Under the pieces are notes generated by a model. That model had not been told where the DNA came from. It was given only the letters and a program-made list of their open reading frames with translations, and made no database searches. A stretch of 64,000 nt of DNA. Origin: Bradyrhizobium sp. CCBAU 53421. Its GTDB lineage: Bacteria > Pseudomonadota > Alphaproteobacteria > Rhizobiales > Xanthobacteraceae. Positions within the stretch are counted from its first letter, which is position 1; each line of letters begins with the position of its first letter. Positions 26,775-35,180 of the stretch are shown piece by piece. The stretch is taken from NCBI RefSeq assembly GCF_015291625.1, contig NZ_CP030047.1:2170001-2234000 (forward strand). Reading direction: 5' to 3'. The translations under genes and the position numbers were made by a program.

Positions 26775-28433
26775 ATGAGTGCTGAAGACCTTCCCCCGCG
26801 CGAGTCTATGGAATTCGATGTCGTCATCGTCGGCGCCGGCCCGTCGGGCCTGTCGGCCGCGATCCGGCTGAAGCAGCTCAATCCCGAGCTCTCGATCGTC
26901 GTGGTGGAGAAGGGCTCCGAGGTCGGCGCGCACATCCTCTCGGGTGCGGTGATCGATCCGGCTGGGCTCGACAAGCTCGTTCCGGACTGGCGCGAGGACG
27001 CCGACTGTCCGCTGAAGACGCAGGTCAAGGAAGACCGCTTCTACTGGACGACGTCGCAAGGCTGGTTCCGGATTCCGAACTTCATCATGCCGCCGTTGAT
27101 GCACAATCATCACAACTACATCGGCTCGCTCGGCAATGTCTGCCGCTGGCTGGCGCCGAAGGCGGAAGCGCTCGGCGTCGAGATCTATCCGGGCTTTGCC
27201 GCCACGGAGGTGCTCTATGACGACAAGGGCGCGGTGCGGGGCATCGCGACCGGCGACATGGGCATCGCCAAGGACGGCAGTCACAAGGATTCCTACACCC
27301 GCGGCATGGAGCTGCTCGGCAAGTACACGCTGTTCGCCGAAGGCGCGCGGGGCTCGCTGTCGAAGCAGCTGATCGCGAAGTTCAAGCTCGACGCCAACTC
27401 CGAGCCGCCGAAATTCGGCATCGGGCTGAAGGAGGTCTGGCAGATCGATCCGGCCAAGCACCGCAAGGGGCGGGTTCAGCATACGCTGGGATGGCCGCTG
27501 AACGACAAGACCGGCGGCGGCTCGTTCCTCTATCACTACGACGACAACCGCGTCGCGGTCGGCTTCGTCGTGCATCTGAACTACAACGACCCGTATCTGT
27601 CGCCGTTCGACGAATTCCAGCGCATGAAGACGCATCCCGACATCCGCGAGCTGTTCGAAGGCGGCAAGCGGCTCGCTTATGGTGCGCGCGCCATCACCGA
27701 GGGCGGCTACCAGTCGGTGCCGCGGCTCTCCTTCGCGGGCGGCGCGCTGATCGGCTGCGCGGCCGGCTTCGTCAACGTCCCGCGCATCAAGGGCGTCCAC
27801 AATGCGATGGGCTCCGGCATGCTCGCCGCCGAGCATGTCGCGGCCGCGCTCGGCGCCGGACGCGCCAATGACGAGCTGATCGAGTACGAGAATGCCTGGC
27901 GCTCGTCCTCGATCGGCAAGGACCTGTTCAAGGTCCGTAATGCCAAGCCGCTGCTGTCGAAGTTCGGCAACCTGCTCGGAATGGCGCTCTCCGGCTTCGA
28001 CATGTGGTGCAACACGCTCGGCTTCTCGCTGTTCGGCACCCAGTCGCACGCCAAGCCGGACCGCAAGACGCTCGATCCGTCCAAGCAGCACCAGCCGATC
28101 GCCTATCCGAAGCCGGACGGCAAGATCTCGTTCGACAAGCTGTCGTCGGTGTTCCTGTCCAACACCAATCATGAGGAGGACCAGCCGGTCCATCTCAAGG
28201 TCGCCGACATGAACCTGCAGAAGACCTCCGAGCACGACGTGTTCGCCGGTCCCTCCAACCGCTATTGCCCCGCCGGCGTCTACGAGTGGGTCGAGGAATC
28301 GGCAGGCCCGCGCTTCCAGATCAACGCCCAGAATTGCGTCCACTGCAAAACTTGCGACGTGAAGGACCCCAACGGCAACATCACCTGGGTTCCTCCGGAG
28401 GGCGGCGGCGGTCCGAACTACGAGGCGATGTAA
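26775..28433 (+). CDS. electron transfer flavoprotein-ubiquinone oxidoreductase
   Basis: 552 aa, the full length of ETF-QO. The FAD motif is VVIVGAGPSGLSAAIRLKQL. The ubiquinone-binding region is in the middle, and the C-terminal 4Fe-4S ligands are in CPAGVYEWVE and CVHCKTCDVKDP. It passes electrons from acyl-CoA and choline-type dehydrogenases through ETF to ubiquinone at the inner membrane. The iron-sulfur cluster gives a reason for the ICE-like iron box just upstream. Complete; monocistronic by its surroundings, with an RNA structure after the stop. Confidence 0.96.
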   Translation: MSAEDLPPRESMEFDVVIVGAGPSGLSAAIRLKQLNPELSIVVVEKGSEVGAHILSGAVIDPAGLDKLVPDWREDADCPLKTQVKEDRFYWTTSQGWFRIPNFIMPPLMHNHHNYIGSLGNVCRWLAPKAEALGVEIYPGFAATEVLYDDKGAVRGIATGDMGIAKDGSHKDSYTRGMELLGKYTLFAEGARGSLSKQLIAKFKLDANSEPPKFGIGLKEVWQIDPAKHRKGRVQHTLGWPLNDKTGGGSFLYHYDDNRVAVGFVVHLNYNDPYLSPFDEFQRMKTHPDIRELFEGGKRLAYGARAITEGGYQSVPRLSFAGGALIGCAAGFVNVPRIKGVHNAMGSGMLAAEHVAAALGAGRANDELIEYENAWRSSSIGKDLFKVRNAKPLLSKFGNLLGMALSGFDMWCNTLGFSLFGTQSHAKPDRKTLDPSKQHQPIAYPKPDGKISFDKLSSVFLSNTNHEEDQPVHLKVADMNLQKTSEHDVFAGPSNRYCPAGVYEWVEESAGPRFQINAQNCVHCKTCDVKDPNGNITWVPPEGGGGPNYEAM

Positions 28434-28887
28434 GGAGGGCGAAGGCGGCCGACCACATTTGCGTGAGGCCGTCCGCAGCCTGCCGCAACCTCCGCCTGGC
28501 CTCTCCTTGTGTGGAGGGGCCGGGTTGCAGCGCCGGATACAGTTGAAGACGCGGAACAGGGCGCCGCGGCGCCCGTATCCGGCGCTTTTTGCTTCTGCAC
28601 GCGAATATGCCGGGCCCGGTCACGATACCGCCATAGTGGGAGCGTCTTGCGGTGGGCTGGCTGGATCGGAGGGCGTAAGGGCCTAATCTGCCAATTGATT
28701 CGGCATGGGTTACCTCCGGGCGATCCTTGCGGATAAATGCCAAAAGCGGCATTGTCGCTCGCCGTGATGCCGCCGCTTGGGTTCGCATTTTGAGACTGAT
28801 CGCAGGATCTTGTCGCGAAGATCTCGTCGCGAAGATCTTGGCCGTAAATCCTTCGTGGCCTTAAACCCCTGGAGCAAGGCGAACGTG
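28434..28887 (+). other. 455-bp gap between ETF-QO and the TPR protein
   Basis: No supported gene. It contains two consecutive strong hairpins (28495-28590) and a 14-base direct repeat, GTCGCGAAGATCTC at 28812-28825 and GTCGCGAAGATCTT at 28826-28839, close to the TPR gene start. Confidence 0.6.
28529..28590 (+). terminator. nested hairpin with U-run after ETF-QO
   Basis: Perfect 12-bp outer stem AGCGCCGGATAC (28529-28540) / GTATCCGGCGCT (28575-28586) encloses a 16-base palindrome GGGCGCCGCGGCGCCC (28559-28574), and TTTTT ends at 28590. A separate GGCCTCTCC/GGAGGGGCC hairpin (28495-28520) precedes it. Confidence 0.55.
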
Positions 28888-30675
28888 ATGCTGTCCACCC
28901 GTTTCAACCGCCTGACGATTGCCGTTCTTGCTGCCGCGGCGCTTGCCGTGCCTGCGCAGCTCGCGGCGCAGACGCCCGACCATCCGACCGACAATGCCGC
29001 CCAGTTCCCGAGCAAGAACGACCTGAAGTCGCTGACCACGGCCGGCAGCTATCTCGCCGCCCGCCACGCCAGTGTCGAGCGCGATGCGGCCTCCGCCGCG
29101 GCGTTCTACCGCTCGGCGCTGCGCACCGACCCGAAGAATTCCGAGCTGCTCGACCGCGCCTTCATCTCCTCGCTCGCCGACGGCGACATCGAAGAGGCGG
29201 TGAAGCTCGCCGACCGCATCCTGACCCAGGACAAGTCCAACCGCGTCGCGCGCCTCGTCGTCGGCGTGCGCGACCTCAAGCTGAAGAAATACGCCGCCGC
29301 GCAGTCCAACATCAACCAGTCGGTGCGCGGCCCGATCACCGACCTCGTGGCGACGCTGCTGTCGGCCTGGGCGGCCTATGGCGCCGGCGACGGCAAGGGC
29401 GCGGTCGCCTCGATCGACAAGCTGACCGGCCCCGAATGGTATCCGATCTTCAAGGATCTGCACGCCGGCATGATCTACGAGCTGTCCGGCAAGGAGAAGG
29501 ACGCCGGCGCCCGCTTCGAGAAGGTCTACAAGCTCGACGATTCGATGCTGCGCACGGTCGACGAATATGCCCGCTGGACCTCGCGCAACAAGGATGCCGC
29601 CGCCGCGACCGCGATGTACGAGGCGTTCGACAAGAAGCTGCCGCGTCATCCGCTGGTGCTGGAAGGCATCAAGGAGACCAAGGCCGGCAAGAAGCTGCCG
29701 CCGCTGATCGATTCGCCACAGGCCGGCGCCGCCGAGGCGCTGTACGGTATTGGCGCGACGCTGACCCGCCGCGGCGGCGAGGACCTCGCGCTGGTCTATT
29801 TGCAGCTCGCGCTCTACCTGCAGCCGAACCATCCGCTGGCGCTGCTGTCGCTCGCCGATCTCTATGAATCGGTGAAGAAGCCGCAGATGGCGATCAAGGT
29901 CTATGAGCGGATGCCGGCGTCCTCGCCGCTGAAGCGCAACGCGCAGATCCAGCTAGCGACCAATCTCGACGCCGCCGACCGCAGCGACGAAGCGATCAAG
30001 ATCCTCAAGGAAGTCACATCGGATCAGCCGAAGGACATCGAAGCGATCCTGGCGCTCGGCAACATCGAGCGTGGCCGCAAGAAGTTCGCCGACTGCGCCA
30101 CCACCTATTCGCAGGCGATCGACGCGCTGCCGGCCGGCAGTGGCGACAAGAACGCCTGGGTCACCTACTACTACCGCGGCATCTGCGAGGAGCGCTCCAA
30201 GCAGTGGAACAAGGCCGAGGCCGACATGCGCAAGGCACTCGAGCTGCAGCCCGAGCAGCCGCACGTACTGAACTATCTCGGCTATTCCTGGATCGACCAG
30301 GGCATCAACCTCGACGAGGGCATGAAGATGATCAAGCGTGCCGTCGATCAGCGCCCTGACGATGGCTACATCGTCGACTCCCTCGGCTGGGCCTATTACC
30401 GGATCGGCAATTACGACGAGGCGGTGAAGAACCTCGAGCGCGCGATCGACCTGAAGCCGGAAGATCCGACCATCAACGACCATCTCGGCGACGCCTATTG
30501 GCGCGTCGGCCGCACCCTGGAAGCCAAGTTCCAGTGGGCGCATGCCCGCGACCTCAAGCCCGAGCCGGAAGAGCTGCCGAAGATCCAGGCCAAGATCGAC
30601 AACGGCCTGCCGGACGACACCTCGAACGCCGCCGCCGCCGACAAGAAGAAGGACGACGACGGCAAGGGCGGCTGA
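28888..30675 (+). CDS. exported tetratricopeptide-repeat protein
   Basis: 595 aa. A signal peptide (FNRLTIAVLAAAALAVPAQL, cleavage near QLAAQ) is followed by TPR units over most of the length: AASAAAFYRSALRTDPKNSE at the N-terminus, LVYLQLALYLQPNHPLALLS in the middle, and three well-formed C-terminal repeats (WNKAEADMRKALELQPEQPH, GYIVDSLGWAYYRIGNYDEA, AVKNLERAIDLKPEDPTIND). It ends in a Lys/Asp-rich tail. Probably periplasmic or outer-membrane-associated scaffold. ATG 28888 begins the signal peptide; the frame is open further upstream without a usable start. Confidence 0.88.
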   Translation: MLSTRFNRLTIAVLAAAALAVPAQLAAQTPDHPTDNAAQFPSKNDLKSLTTAGSYLAARHASVERDAASAAAFYRSALRTDPKNSELLDRAFISSLADGDIEEAVKLADRILTQDKSNRVARLVVGVRDLKLKKYAAAQSNINQSVRGPITDLVATLLSAWAAYGAGDGKGAVASIDKLTGPEWYPIFKDLHAGMIYELSGKEKDAGARFEKVYKLDDSMLRTVDEYARWTSRNKDAAAATAMYEAFDKKLPRHPLVLEGIKETKAGKKLPPLIDSPQAGAAEALYGIGATLTRRGGEDLALVYLQLALYLQPNHPLALLSLADLYESVKKPQMAIKVYERMPASSPLKRNAQIQLATNLDAADRSDEAIKILKEVTSDQPKDIEAILALGNIERGRKKFADCATTYSQAIDALPAGSGDKNAWVTYYYRGICEERSKQWNKAEADMRKALELQPEQPHVLNYLGYSWIDQGINLDEGMKMIKRAVDQRPDDGYIVDSLGWAYYRIGNYDEAVKNLERAIDLKPEDPTINDHLGDAYWRVGRTLEAKFQWAHARDLKPEPEELPKIQAKIDNGLPDDTSNAAAADKKKDDDGKGG

Positions 30676-30716
30676 GCCCGGTATAACCGCCAGCCTGCAT
30701 TGCCAATTGAGACGTG

Positions 30717-30743
30717 ATGCCCGGGCCTTGTCCCGGGCATTTT
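30717..30743 (+). terminator. terminator-like hairpin after the TPR gene
   Basis: ATGCCCGGG/CCCGGGCAT stem with a 6-base loop and a TTTT run, 42 bases beyond the stop. Confidence 0.55.
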
Positions 30744-30762
30744 GCGCCTATCCACCCGCTTC

Positions 30763-30842
30763 CGTCATTCAGGGGCGCCCGAAGGGCGAACCCGGAATCT
30801 CGAGATTCCGGGTTCGATGCTGCGCATCGCCCCGGAATGACG
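30763..30842. repeat. palindromic repeat, CCCGGAATCTCGAGATTCCG family
   Basis: CGTCATTC ... GAATGACG outer arms around a CCGGAATCTCGAGATTCCGG core. Copies occur at 34438-34540 and 43151-43234. Confidence 0.8.
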
Positions 30843-30979
30843 GGGCAGGAGAGACACGAAATGTCTGGGCCCGGGCATGACGGCACGGGGCGGAATTTCC
30901 ATGCAAACAAAGGGATAGGATCGTGCGGCGATTTACGCTAATCGCAACACGATGTTTGTTTTTTTAGGGGTTTATCGCC

Positions 30980-31867
30980 GTGCCGGCGCTGATTGAAGAA
31001 GGGCGTGCCAAGGTCAACCTGACGCTGAAGGTTGTCGGACGGCGCGTCGATGGGTTTCACGACCTGGAGAGCGTCGTCGCGTTTGCCGATTGCGCCGATC
31101 GTCTCACGCTCGAGCCGGGGCCCGAGCTGTCGCTGTCGATGCTGGGGCCGCTGGCCGATGCCTGCGGCGATACATCTGATAATCTGGTGCTCAAGGCCGC
31201 GCGGCTGCTCGGCGAGCGCGTCGCCGACCTTGAGGTCGGCCACTTCACGCTGGAGAAGGTGCTGCCCGTTGCGGCCGGCATCGGCGGCGGTTCGGCGGAT
31301 GCCGCGGCGGCGCTGCGGCTGCTGGCGCGGCTCAACGAGCTCTCGCTCGACGACAGCAGGATCATGGAGGTCGCGCTGCAGACCGGCGCCGACGTGCCAG
31401 TCTGCGTCGCCTCGCGCGCCTGCGACATGACCGGCGTCGGCGAGGGCCTGCTGCCGCTGGATTTGCCGAAAATGCCCTGCGTGCTGGTCAATCCGCGCGT
31501 GCCGGTTGCGACCAAGGACGTCTTCAACGCACTCGGCCTGCGCCATGGCGAGCTTTTGATCGGTGCCACCGATGTGGTGATGCAGGCGCCGGACTGGCCG
31601 GACGCCGGCCGTGCGGTCGACGACTGGATTGCGGCGCTGTCGCGCGGCACCAACGATCTCGAAGGCCCCGCCGCGCGCATCGAGCCCGTCATCAGCGACG
31701 TGTTGTCCGCGCTGCGTGCGACCGAGGCCGTTCGCCTGGTGCGCATGTCGGGCTCCGGCGCGACCTGTTTTGCCGTGTTCGGAACCGACGCCGACGCCGA
31801 GGCCGCCGGCGAGAAGCTCCGAGTTGCGCACCCCGGCTGGTGGGTGCATGCGGGTGCGCTGAGCTAG
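30980..31867 (+). CDS. ispE: 4-diphosphocytidyl-2-C-methyl-D-erythritol kinase
   Basis: 295 aa, GHMP kinase fold. EEGRAKVNLTLKVVGRRVDG contains the substrate-binding Lys, and VLPVAAGIGGGSADAAAALR is the ATP-binding Gly loop. The C-terminal VRLVRMSGSGATCFAVF is the third GHMP motif. It phosphorylates CDP-ME in the MEP isoprenoid pathway. The start codon is GTG at 30980, 11 bases downstream of a TTAGGGGTTTAT context. Complete. Confidence 0.95.
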   Translation: MPALIEEGRAKVNLTLKVVGRRVDGFHDLESVVAFADCADRLTLEPGPELSLSMLGPLADACGDTSDNLVLKAARLLGERVADLEVGHFTLEKVLPVAAGIGGGSADAAAALRLLARLNELSLDDSRIMEVALQTGADVPVCVASRACDMTGVGEGLLPLDLPKMPCVLVNPRVPVATKDVFNALGLRHGELLIGATDVVMQAPDWPDAGRAVDDWIAALSRGTNDLEGPAARIEPVISDVLSALRATEAVRLVRMSGSGATCFAVFGTDADAEAAGEKLRVAHPGWWVHAGALS

Positions 31868-31899
31868 CGCGATCGCGGGGCCGCGACTTTCCTATCCAT

Positions 31900-31973
31900 C
31901 GTCATTCCCCGGTGCGCAATTCGGTGGCCCAATGGATTCCGGGCTCGCGCCAAGTGACGCGCCCCGGAATGAC
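31900..31973. repeat. palindromic repeat near the IS element
   Basis: CGTCATTCCCCG ... GCCCCGGAATGAC with an inner CAATGGATTCCGGGCTCGCG, as in 15921-16039. Confidence 0.65.
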
Positions 31974-32115
31974 ATCTGGAGAGATGCGACAAGAACGCTA
32001 AGCTGCGTCCCCAACTTCAACTGTCGTCGCCCGGCTCGAACCGGGCGATCCAGTACGCCGCGGCTTCTCGGTTCAAGCACTGCCGTCTCTAGAATACTGG
32101 ATCACCCGCTTTCGC

Positions 32116-33289
32116 GAGGGCTTTGCGAAAGTCGAACAGCTCGACGGGGCCGGACGGCTGTTGTTTGGGCCGGTTAGCGGCTGGACGGGCCAGCCATGAT
32201 GGCTGGGTGCCTCGTTTGGTTAGGCGATGTGGGGTGGCGTCCTGGCCCATCGCTGGAGATTGATCGCGGTCGCGGCGAGCTGGAAAGCTGCGGCATTGCG
32301 TATCAGGCCCCGATAGCGGGCACGCGCAAGGCCGTAGACGCGCTTGAGCAATGCGAACAACGGTTCGATCGGCGCGCGTCGATGCGAGATGACCGCGTTA
32401 CGACGCACCGCCCAAGGCCCCAAGCGAAGCCAGCGGTTGTGTCTGCGCATAATGCCGTCGCGAATATCCATCTGCTTCAGCCGCCCACGTCGCGCGATGG
32501 TATCGTAGGCTTTGTCAGCGTAGACTGTTGCCTCGTCGCCGCAGATCAGCTCGTCGGCGGGCACGGTGTCGTTGACATTGGCTGGCGTAAAGGCAAGGCG
32601 CCGGATGATGCGACTGCCTTGGTCCATCGCCACGTGCATCTTGTAGCCGAAGGCATATTTGCCGTCCTTCCTGGTCCAGGCGGCGTCAGGATCGTGAGGG
32701 CTTTTGACCAGCTTGCTGGCGGGGCGCCCGTCCGCATCCGGGGGCAAATCGGGATCCGGTGGTTCGGGCGGATTAACCGCCGAGCGGATCAGCGAAGCGT
32801 CAATCAATGTGCCGCGCTTCAAGACGAAGCCGGACTTCTCGATCTGCGCCGTAATCAGGGCAAAAGCGCGCTCCGCCAGCCCGCTCCTGGCCAGCTGTTC
32901 GCGGAAACGCCACAGCGTGGAATGATCCGGTACCGGCTCACTCAGCGACAGGCCCAGGAAGCGCCGGAACGACAGGCGGTCCACCAGCGCCTCCTCAAGG
33001 CCCGGATCGGACAACCCATACCATTGCTGCAGCAACAGCGCCTTAAACAGCGCCAGCGACGGGTAAGCGGGCGCTCCCATCGACCCGCTACGCAAGCCGC
33101 TCAGCAGCGCTTCAATCGCGCTCCAGTCGACCAGTTCCGATACTCGCTGCAAAGGCGCGTTGGCTCGAGCCGCGTCATTCACCAGCCCGTCGGTAAAGCT
33201 CAATTGACCAATCTGCCGCTCCGCCATCCGTTCCTCCGGCGAATCCTTCACCAAAGAGAATCATCCCGGCAGACTTCTGCAAAGCCCTC
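32116..33289 (-). mobile_element. IS5-type insertion sequence, complete (1174 bp)
   Basis: Terminal inverted repeats GAGGGCTTTGCGAAAGTC (left) and the complement of GACTTCTGCAAAGCCCTC (right) match at 16 of 18 positions. The flanks GCTTTCGC (32108-32115) and GCTTTCGC (33290-33297) are a direct 8-bp duplication. Because the target is itself palindromic, duplication lengths of 4, 6, 8 or 10 are equally consistent. One intact transposase gene fills the element. Confidence 0.9.
32220..33227 (-). CDS. IS5-family transposase
   Basis: 335 aa. The N-terminal part (LVDWSAIEALLSGLRSGSMG, then LFKALLLQQWYGLSDPGLEE) matches the IS5/DUF772-type N-terminal domain. The DDE core includes LIDASLIRSA (first D), VYADKAYDTIARR (second D) and the C-terminal RAPIEPLFALLKRVYGL (Y-R-E-like region with Glu). 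ATG at 33227 has GGAGGAACGG directly upstream; the frame extends to TTG 33254. Apparently intact. Confidence 0.93.
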   Translation of the reverse strand: MAERQIGQLSFTDGLVNDAARANAPLQRVSELVDWSAIEALLSGLRSGSMGAPAYPSLALFKALLLQQWYGLSDPGLEEALVDRLSFRRFLGLSLSEPVPDHSTLWRFREQLARSGLAERAFALITAQIEKSGFVLKRGTLIDASLIRSAVNPPEPPDPDLPPDADGRPASKLVKSPHDPDAAWTRKDGKYAFGYKMHVAMDQGSRIIRRLAFTPANVNDTVPADELICGDEATVYADKAYDTIARRGRLKQMDIRDGIMRRHNRWLRLGPWAVRRNAVISHRRAPIEPLFALLKRVYGLARARYRGLIRNAAAFQLAATAINLQRWARTPPHIA

Positions 33290-33490
33290 GCTTTCGCGGG
33301 TGATGACACCGGTGGCTATTCTGCATGATGCCGAGCGGCATTGCAGCGCTTCCCACCTCAACGCCGGGCAGCCTTGCGCCCCGGATTGCTTGGCAAGCTA
33401 AATCCCGTTTGCCATAACAGGATGAACAACAACGTTGCGCGTGCGGGACCGTTCGGAATCTGCCTGCAGCCAATGAGCCGGGAGGATGCC

Positions 33491-34417
33491 ATGGCCAATA
33501 TCCGAGTTCTCGCCACCGATCTCGAGTTTCCCGAAGGTCCCGTCGTCATGCCCGATGGTTCGGTCGTGCTGGTCGAGATCCGGGGCCAGCGTCTGACCCG
33601 CGTCTATCCCGACGGGCGCAAGGAGATCGTCGCCAAGGTGCCGGGCGGCCCGAACGGCGCGGCGCTCGGCCCCGACGGCAAGATGTACGTCTGCAACAAT
33701 GGCGGCTTCTCCTGGATTCCGACCCGCAACATGATCATGCCGGGACCGCAGCCGGAGGATTATCTCGGCGGCTCGATCCAGCGCGTCGATCTGCAATCCG
33801 GCAAGGTCGAGACCGTGGTGACGAAGTGCGGCGAGCACGAGCTGCGCGGGCCCAACGACCTGGTGTTCGACAGGCAAGGCGGCCTGTGGTTCTCCGATCT
33901 CGGCAAGCGCCGTGCCCGCGAGATGGATGTCGGCGCGTTCTATTATCTGAAGCCCGGCATGAACGAGATCGTCGAGGCGGTGCACGGCATCCTGCCGGCC
34001 AACGGCATCGGCCTGTCGCCGGACGAGAAGACCGTCTACATCGCGGAGACGCCGACGGCGCGGCTGTGGGCTTACGAAGTGTCCGAGCCCGGCACCATCA
34101 AGCCGCGCGACGTGATCTATCGCGGCGAGCGCGGCAAGCCGATCGCCGGCCTCGGCGGCTACCAGATGTTCGACTCGCTCGCCGTCGAAGCGAACGGCAA
34201 TGTCTGCGTCGCGACGCTGATCTCGGGCTGCATCTCGGTGATCGCGCCCGACGGCACCGTGGTCGAGCAGGTGCCGACCGGCGACCGCGTCACCACCAAC
34301 ATCGCCTTCGGCGGCCCCGACCTGAAGACCGCCTACATCACGCTGTCCGGCAAGGGCGAGCTGATCGCGATGGACTGGTCGCGGCCGGGATTGCCGCTGA
34401 ATTTTCTGAACAAGTGA
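33491..34417 (+). CDS. SMP-30/gluconolactonase-like beta-propeller protein
   Basis: 308 aa, six-bladed propeller. The N-terminal Glu motif is TDLEFPEGPVVMPDGSVVLV; GPNDLVFDRQGGLWFSDLG carries the metal-binding Asn/Asp; NGIGLSPDEKTVYIAET follows. The family hydrolyses lactones with a divalent metal. No signal peptide; the substrate is unknown. ATG at 33491 has GGGAGGATGCC as Shine-Dalgarno. The neighbours (GNAT, GMC oxidoreductase, BVMO) suggest a small catabolic cluster, though gaps with repeats separate them. Confidence 0.9.
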   Translation: MANIRVLATDLEFPEGPVVMPDGSVVLVEIRGQRLTRVYPDGRKEIVAKVPGGPNGAALGPDGKMYVCNNGGFSWIPTRNMIMPGPQPEDYLGGSIQRVDLQSGKVETVVTKCGEHELRGPNDLVFDRQGGLWFSDLGKRRAREMDVGAFYYLKPGMNEIVEAVHGILPANGIGLSPDEKTVYIAETPTARLWAYEVSEPGTIKPRDVIYRGERGKPIAGLGGYQMFDSLAVEANGNVCVATLISGCISVIAPDGTVVEQVPTGDRVTTNIAFGGPDLKTAYITLSGKGELIAMDWSRPGLPLNFLNK

Positions 34418-34440
34418 CGATTGCGCAAAAGCGCAATCGT
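34417..34440 (+). terminator. hairpin at the SMP-30 stop codon
   Basis: Perfect 10-bp stem ACGATTGCGC-AAAA-GCGCAATCGT that starts on the last base of the stop codon. No U-run. It runs straight into the 34438-34540 repeat. Confidence 0.5.
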
Positions 34441-34540
34441 CATCCCGGGGCATCGCGCAGCGATGAACCCCAATTCGCAATTGCGAATTGTGGGATCTCG
34501 AGATTCCGGTCTGGTGCTAACGCACCATCCCGGAATGACA
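34438..34540. repeat. palindromic repeat, CATCCCGG family
   Basis: CGTCATCCCGGGGCATCGCG ... CCATCCCGGAATGACA with a CAATTCGCAATTGCGAATTG core. Confidence 0.7.
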
Positions 34541-34558
34541 AAGATGGAGAAGTCTCGA

Positions 34559-35152
34559 ATGCCCTGGCTTGAACCGGTCACCCTTCGCGGCGCGCATGCG
34601 CGGCTCGAACCGCTGTCGCATGATCATCGCGACGGTCTCGTCGAAGCCGTGAAGGACGGCGAGCTGTCGAAGCTCTGGTACACCTCTGTCCCGCAGCCGG
34701 AGAACATGGGCAAGGAGATCGACCGCCGGCTCGGCCTCCAGGCCGCGGGCTCGATGCTGCCGTTCACGGTGTTCGATGCCGACGGCAAGATTTCCGGCAT
34801 GACGACCTACATGAACGTCGACACGCCGAACCGCCGCGTCGAGATCGGCTCGACCTGGTACGCCAGGCGTGTGCAGCGCAGCGCGGTCAACACGCAGTGC
34901 AAACTGCTGCTGCTGCAACATGCCTTCGAGAAGCTCGATTGCATCGCGGTCGAGTTCCGCACGCATTTCTTCAATCACCAGAGCCGGCGCGGCATCGAGC
35001 GGTTGGGTGCCAAGCAGGACGGCATCCTGCGCAGCCATCAGATCGCGCCCAACGGCACGTTGCGCGACACCGTGGTTTACAGCATCATCGCGAGCGAATG
35101 GCCGACGGTGAAGGCGCATCTCAACTATCAACTCAACGAAAAGCCGCGCTGA
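34559..35152 (+). CDS. GNAT family N-acetyltransferase (RimJ/RimL-like)
   Basis: 197 aa. MPWLEPVTLRGAHARLEPLS is the N-terminal strand pattern of the RimJ/RimL type. The acetyl-CoA region RRVEIGSTWYARRVQRSAVN and NTQCKLLLLQHAFEKLDCIA follow, then SRRGIERLGAKQDGILRSHQ. Proposed protein or small-molecule N-acetylation; the substrate is unknown. Starts at 34544 or 34559 are possible; ATG 34559 follows GGAGAAG at a good distance. Confidence 0.85.
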   Translation: MPWLEPVTLRGAHARLEPLSHDHRDGLVEAVKDGELSKLWYTSVPQPENMGKEIDRRLGLQAAGSMLPFTVFDADGKISGMTTYMNVDTPNRRVEIGSTWYARRVQRSAVNTQCKLLLLQHAFEKLDCIAVEFRTHFFNHQSRRGIERLGAKQDGILRSHQIAPNGTLRDTVVYSIIASEWPTVKAHLNYQLNEKPR

Positions 35153-35180
35153 CACGTCGGTCAGCGCCAGAAGCGAGACG

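Larger units (their letters stand above)
32020..33309. repeat. intergenic palindrome interrupted by the IS element
   Basis: The left part begins CTGTCGTCGCCCGG and reaches GGATCACCCGCTTTCGC (to 32115). The right part resumes after the IS with GCTTTCGCGGGTGATGACA. Removing the IS and one duplication restores CACCCGCTTTCGCGGGTG. Confidence 0.7.

Noticed and set aside
26643..28343. 566-codon frame opposite ETF-QO
   Set aside because: Complement of a well-recognised, full-length conserved enzyme.
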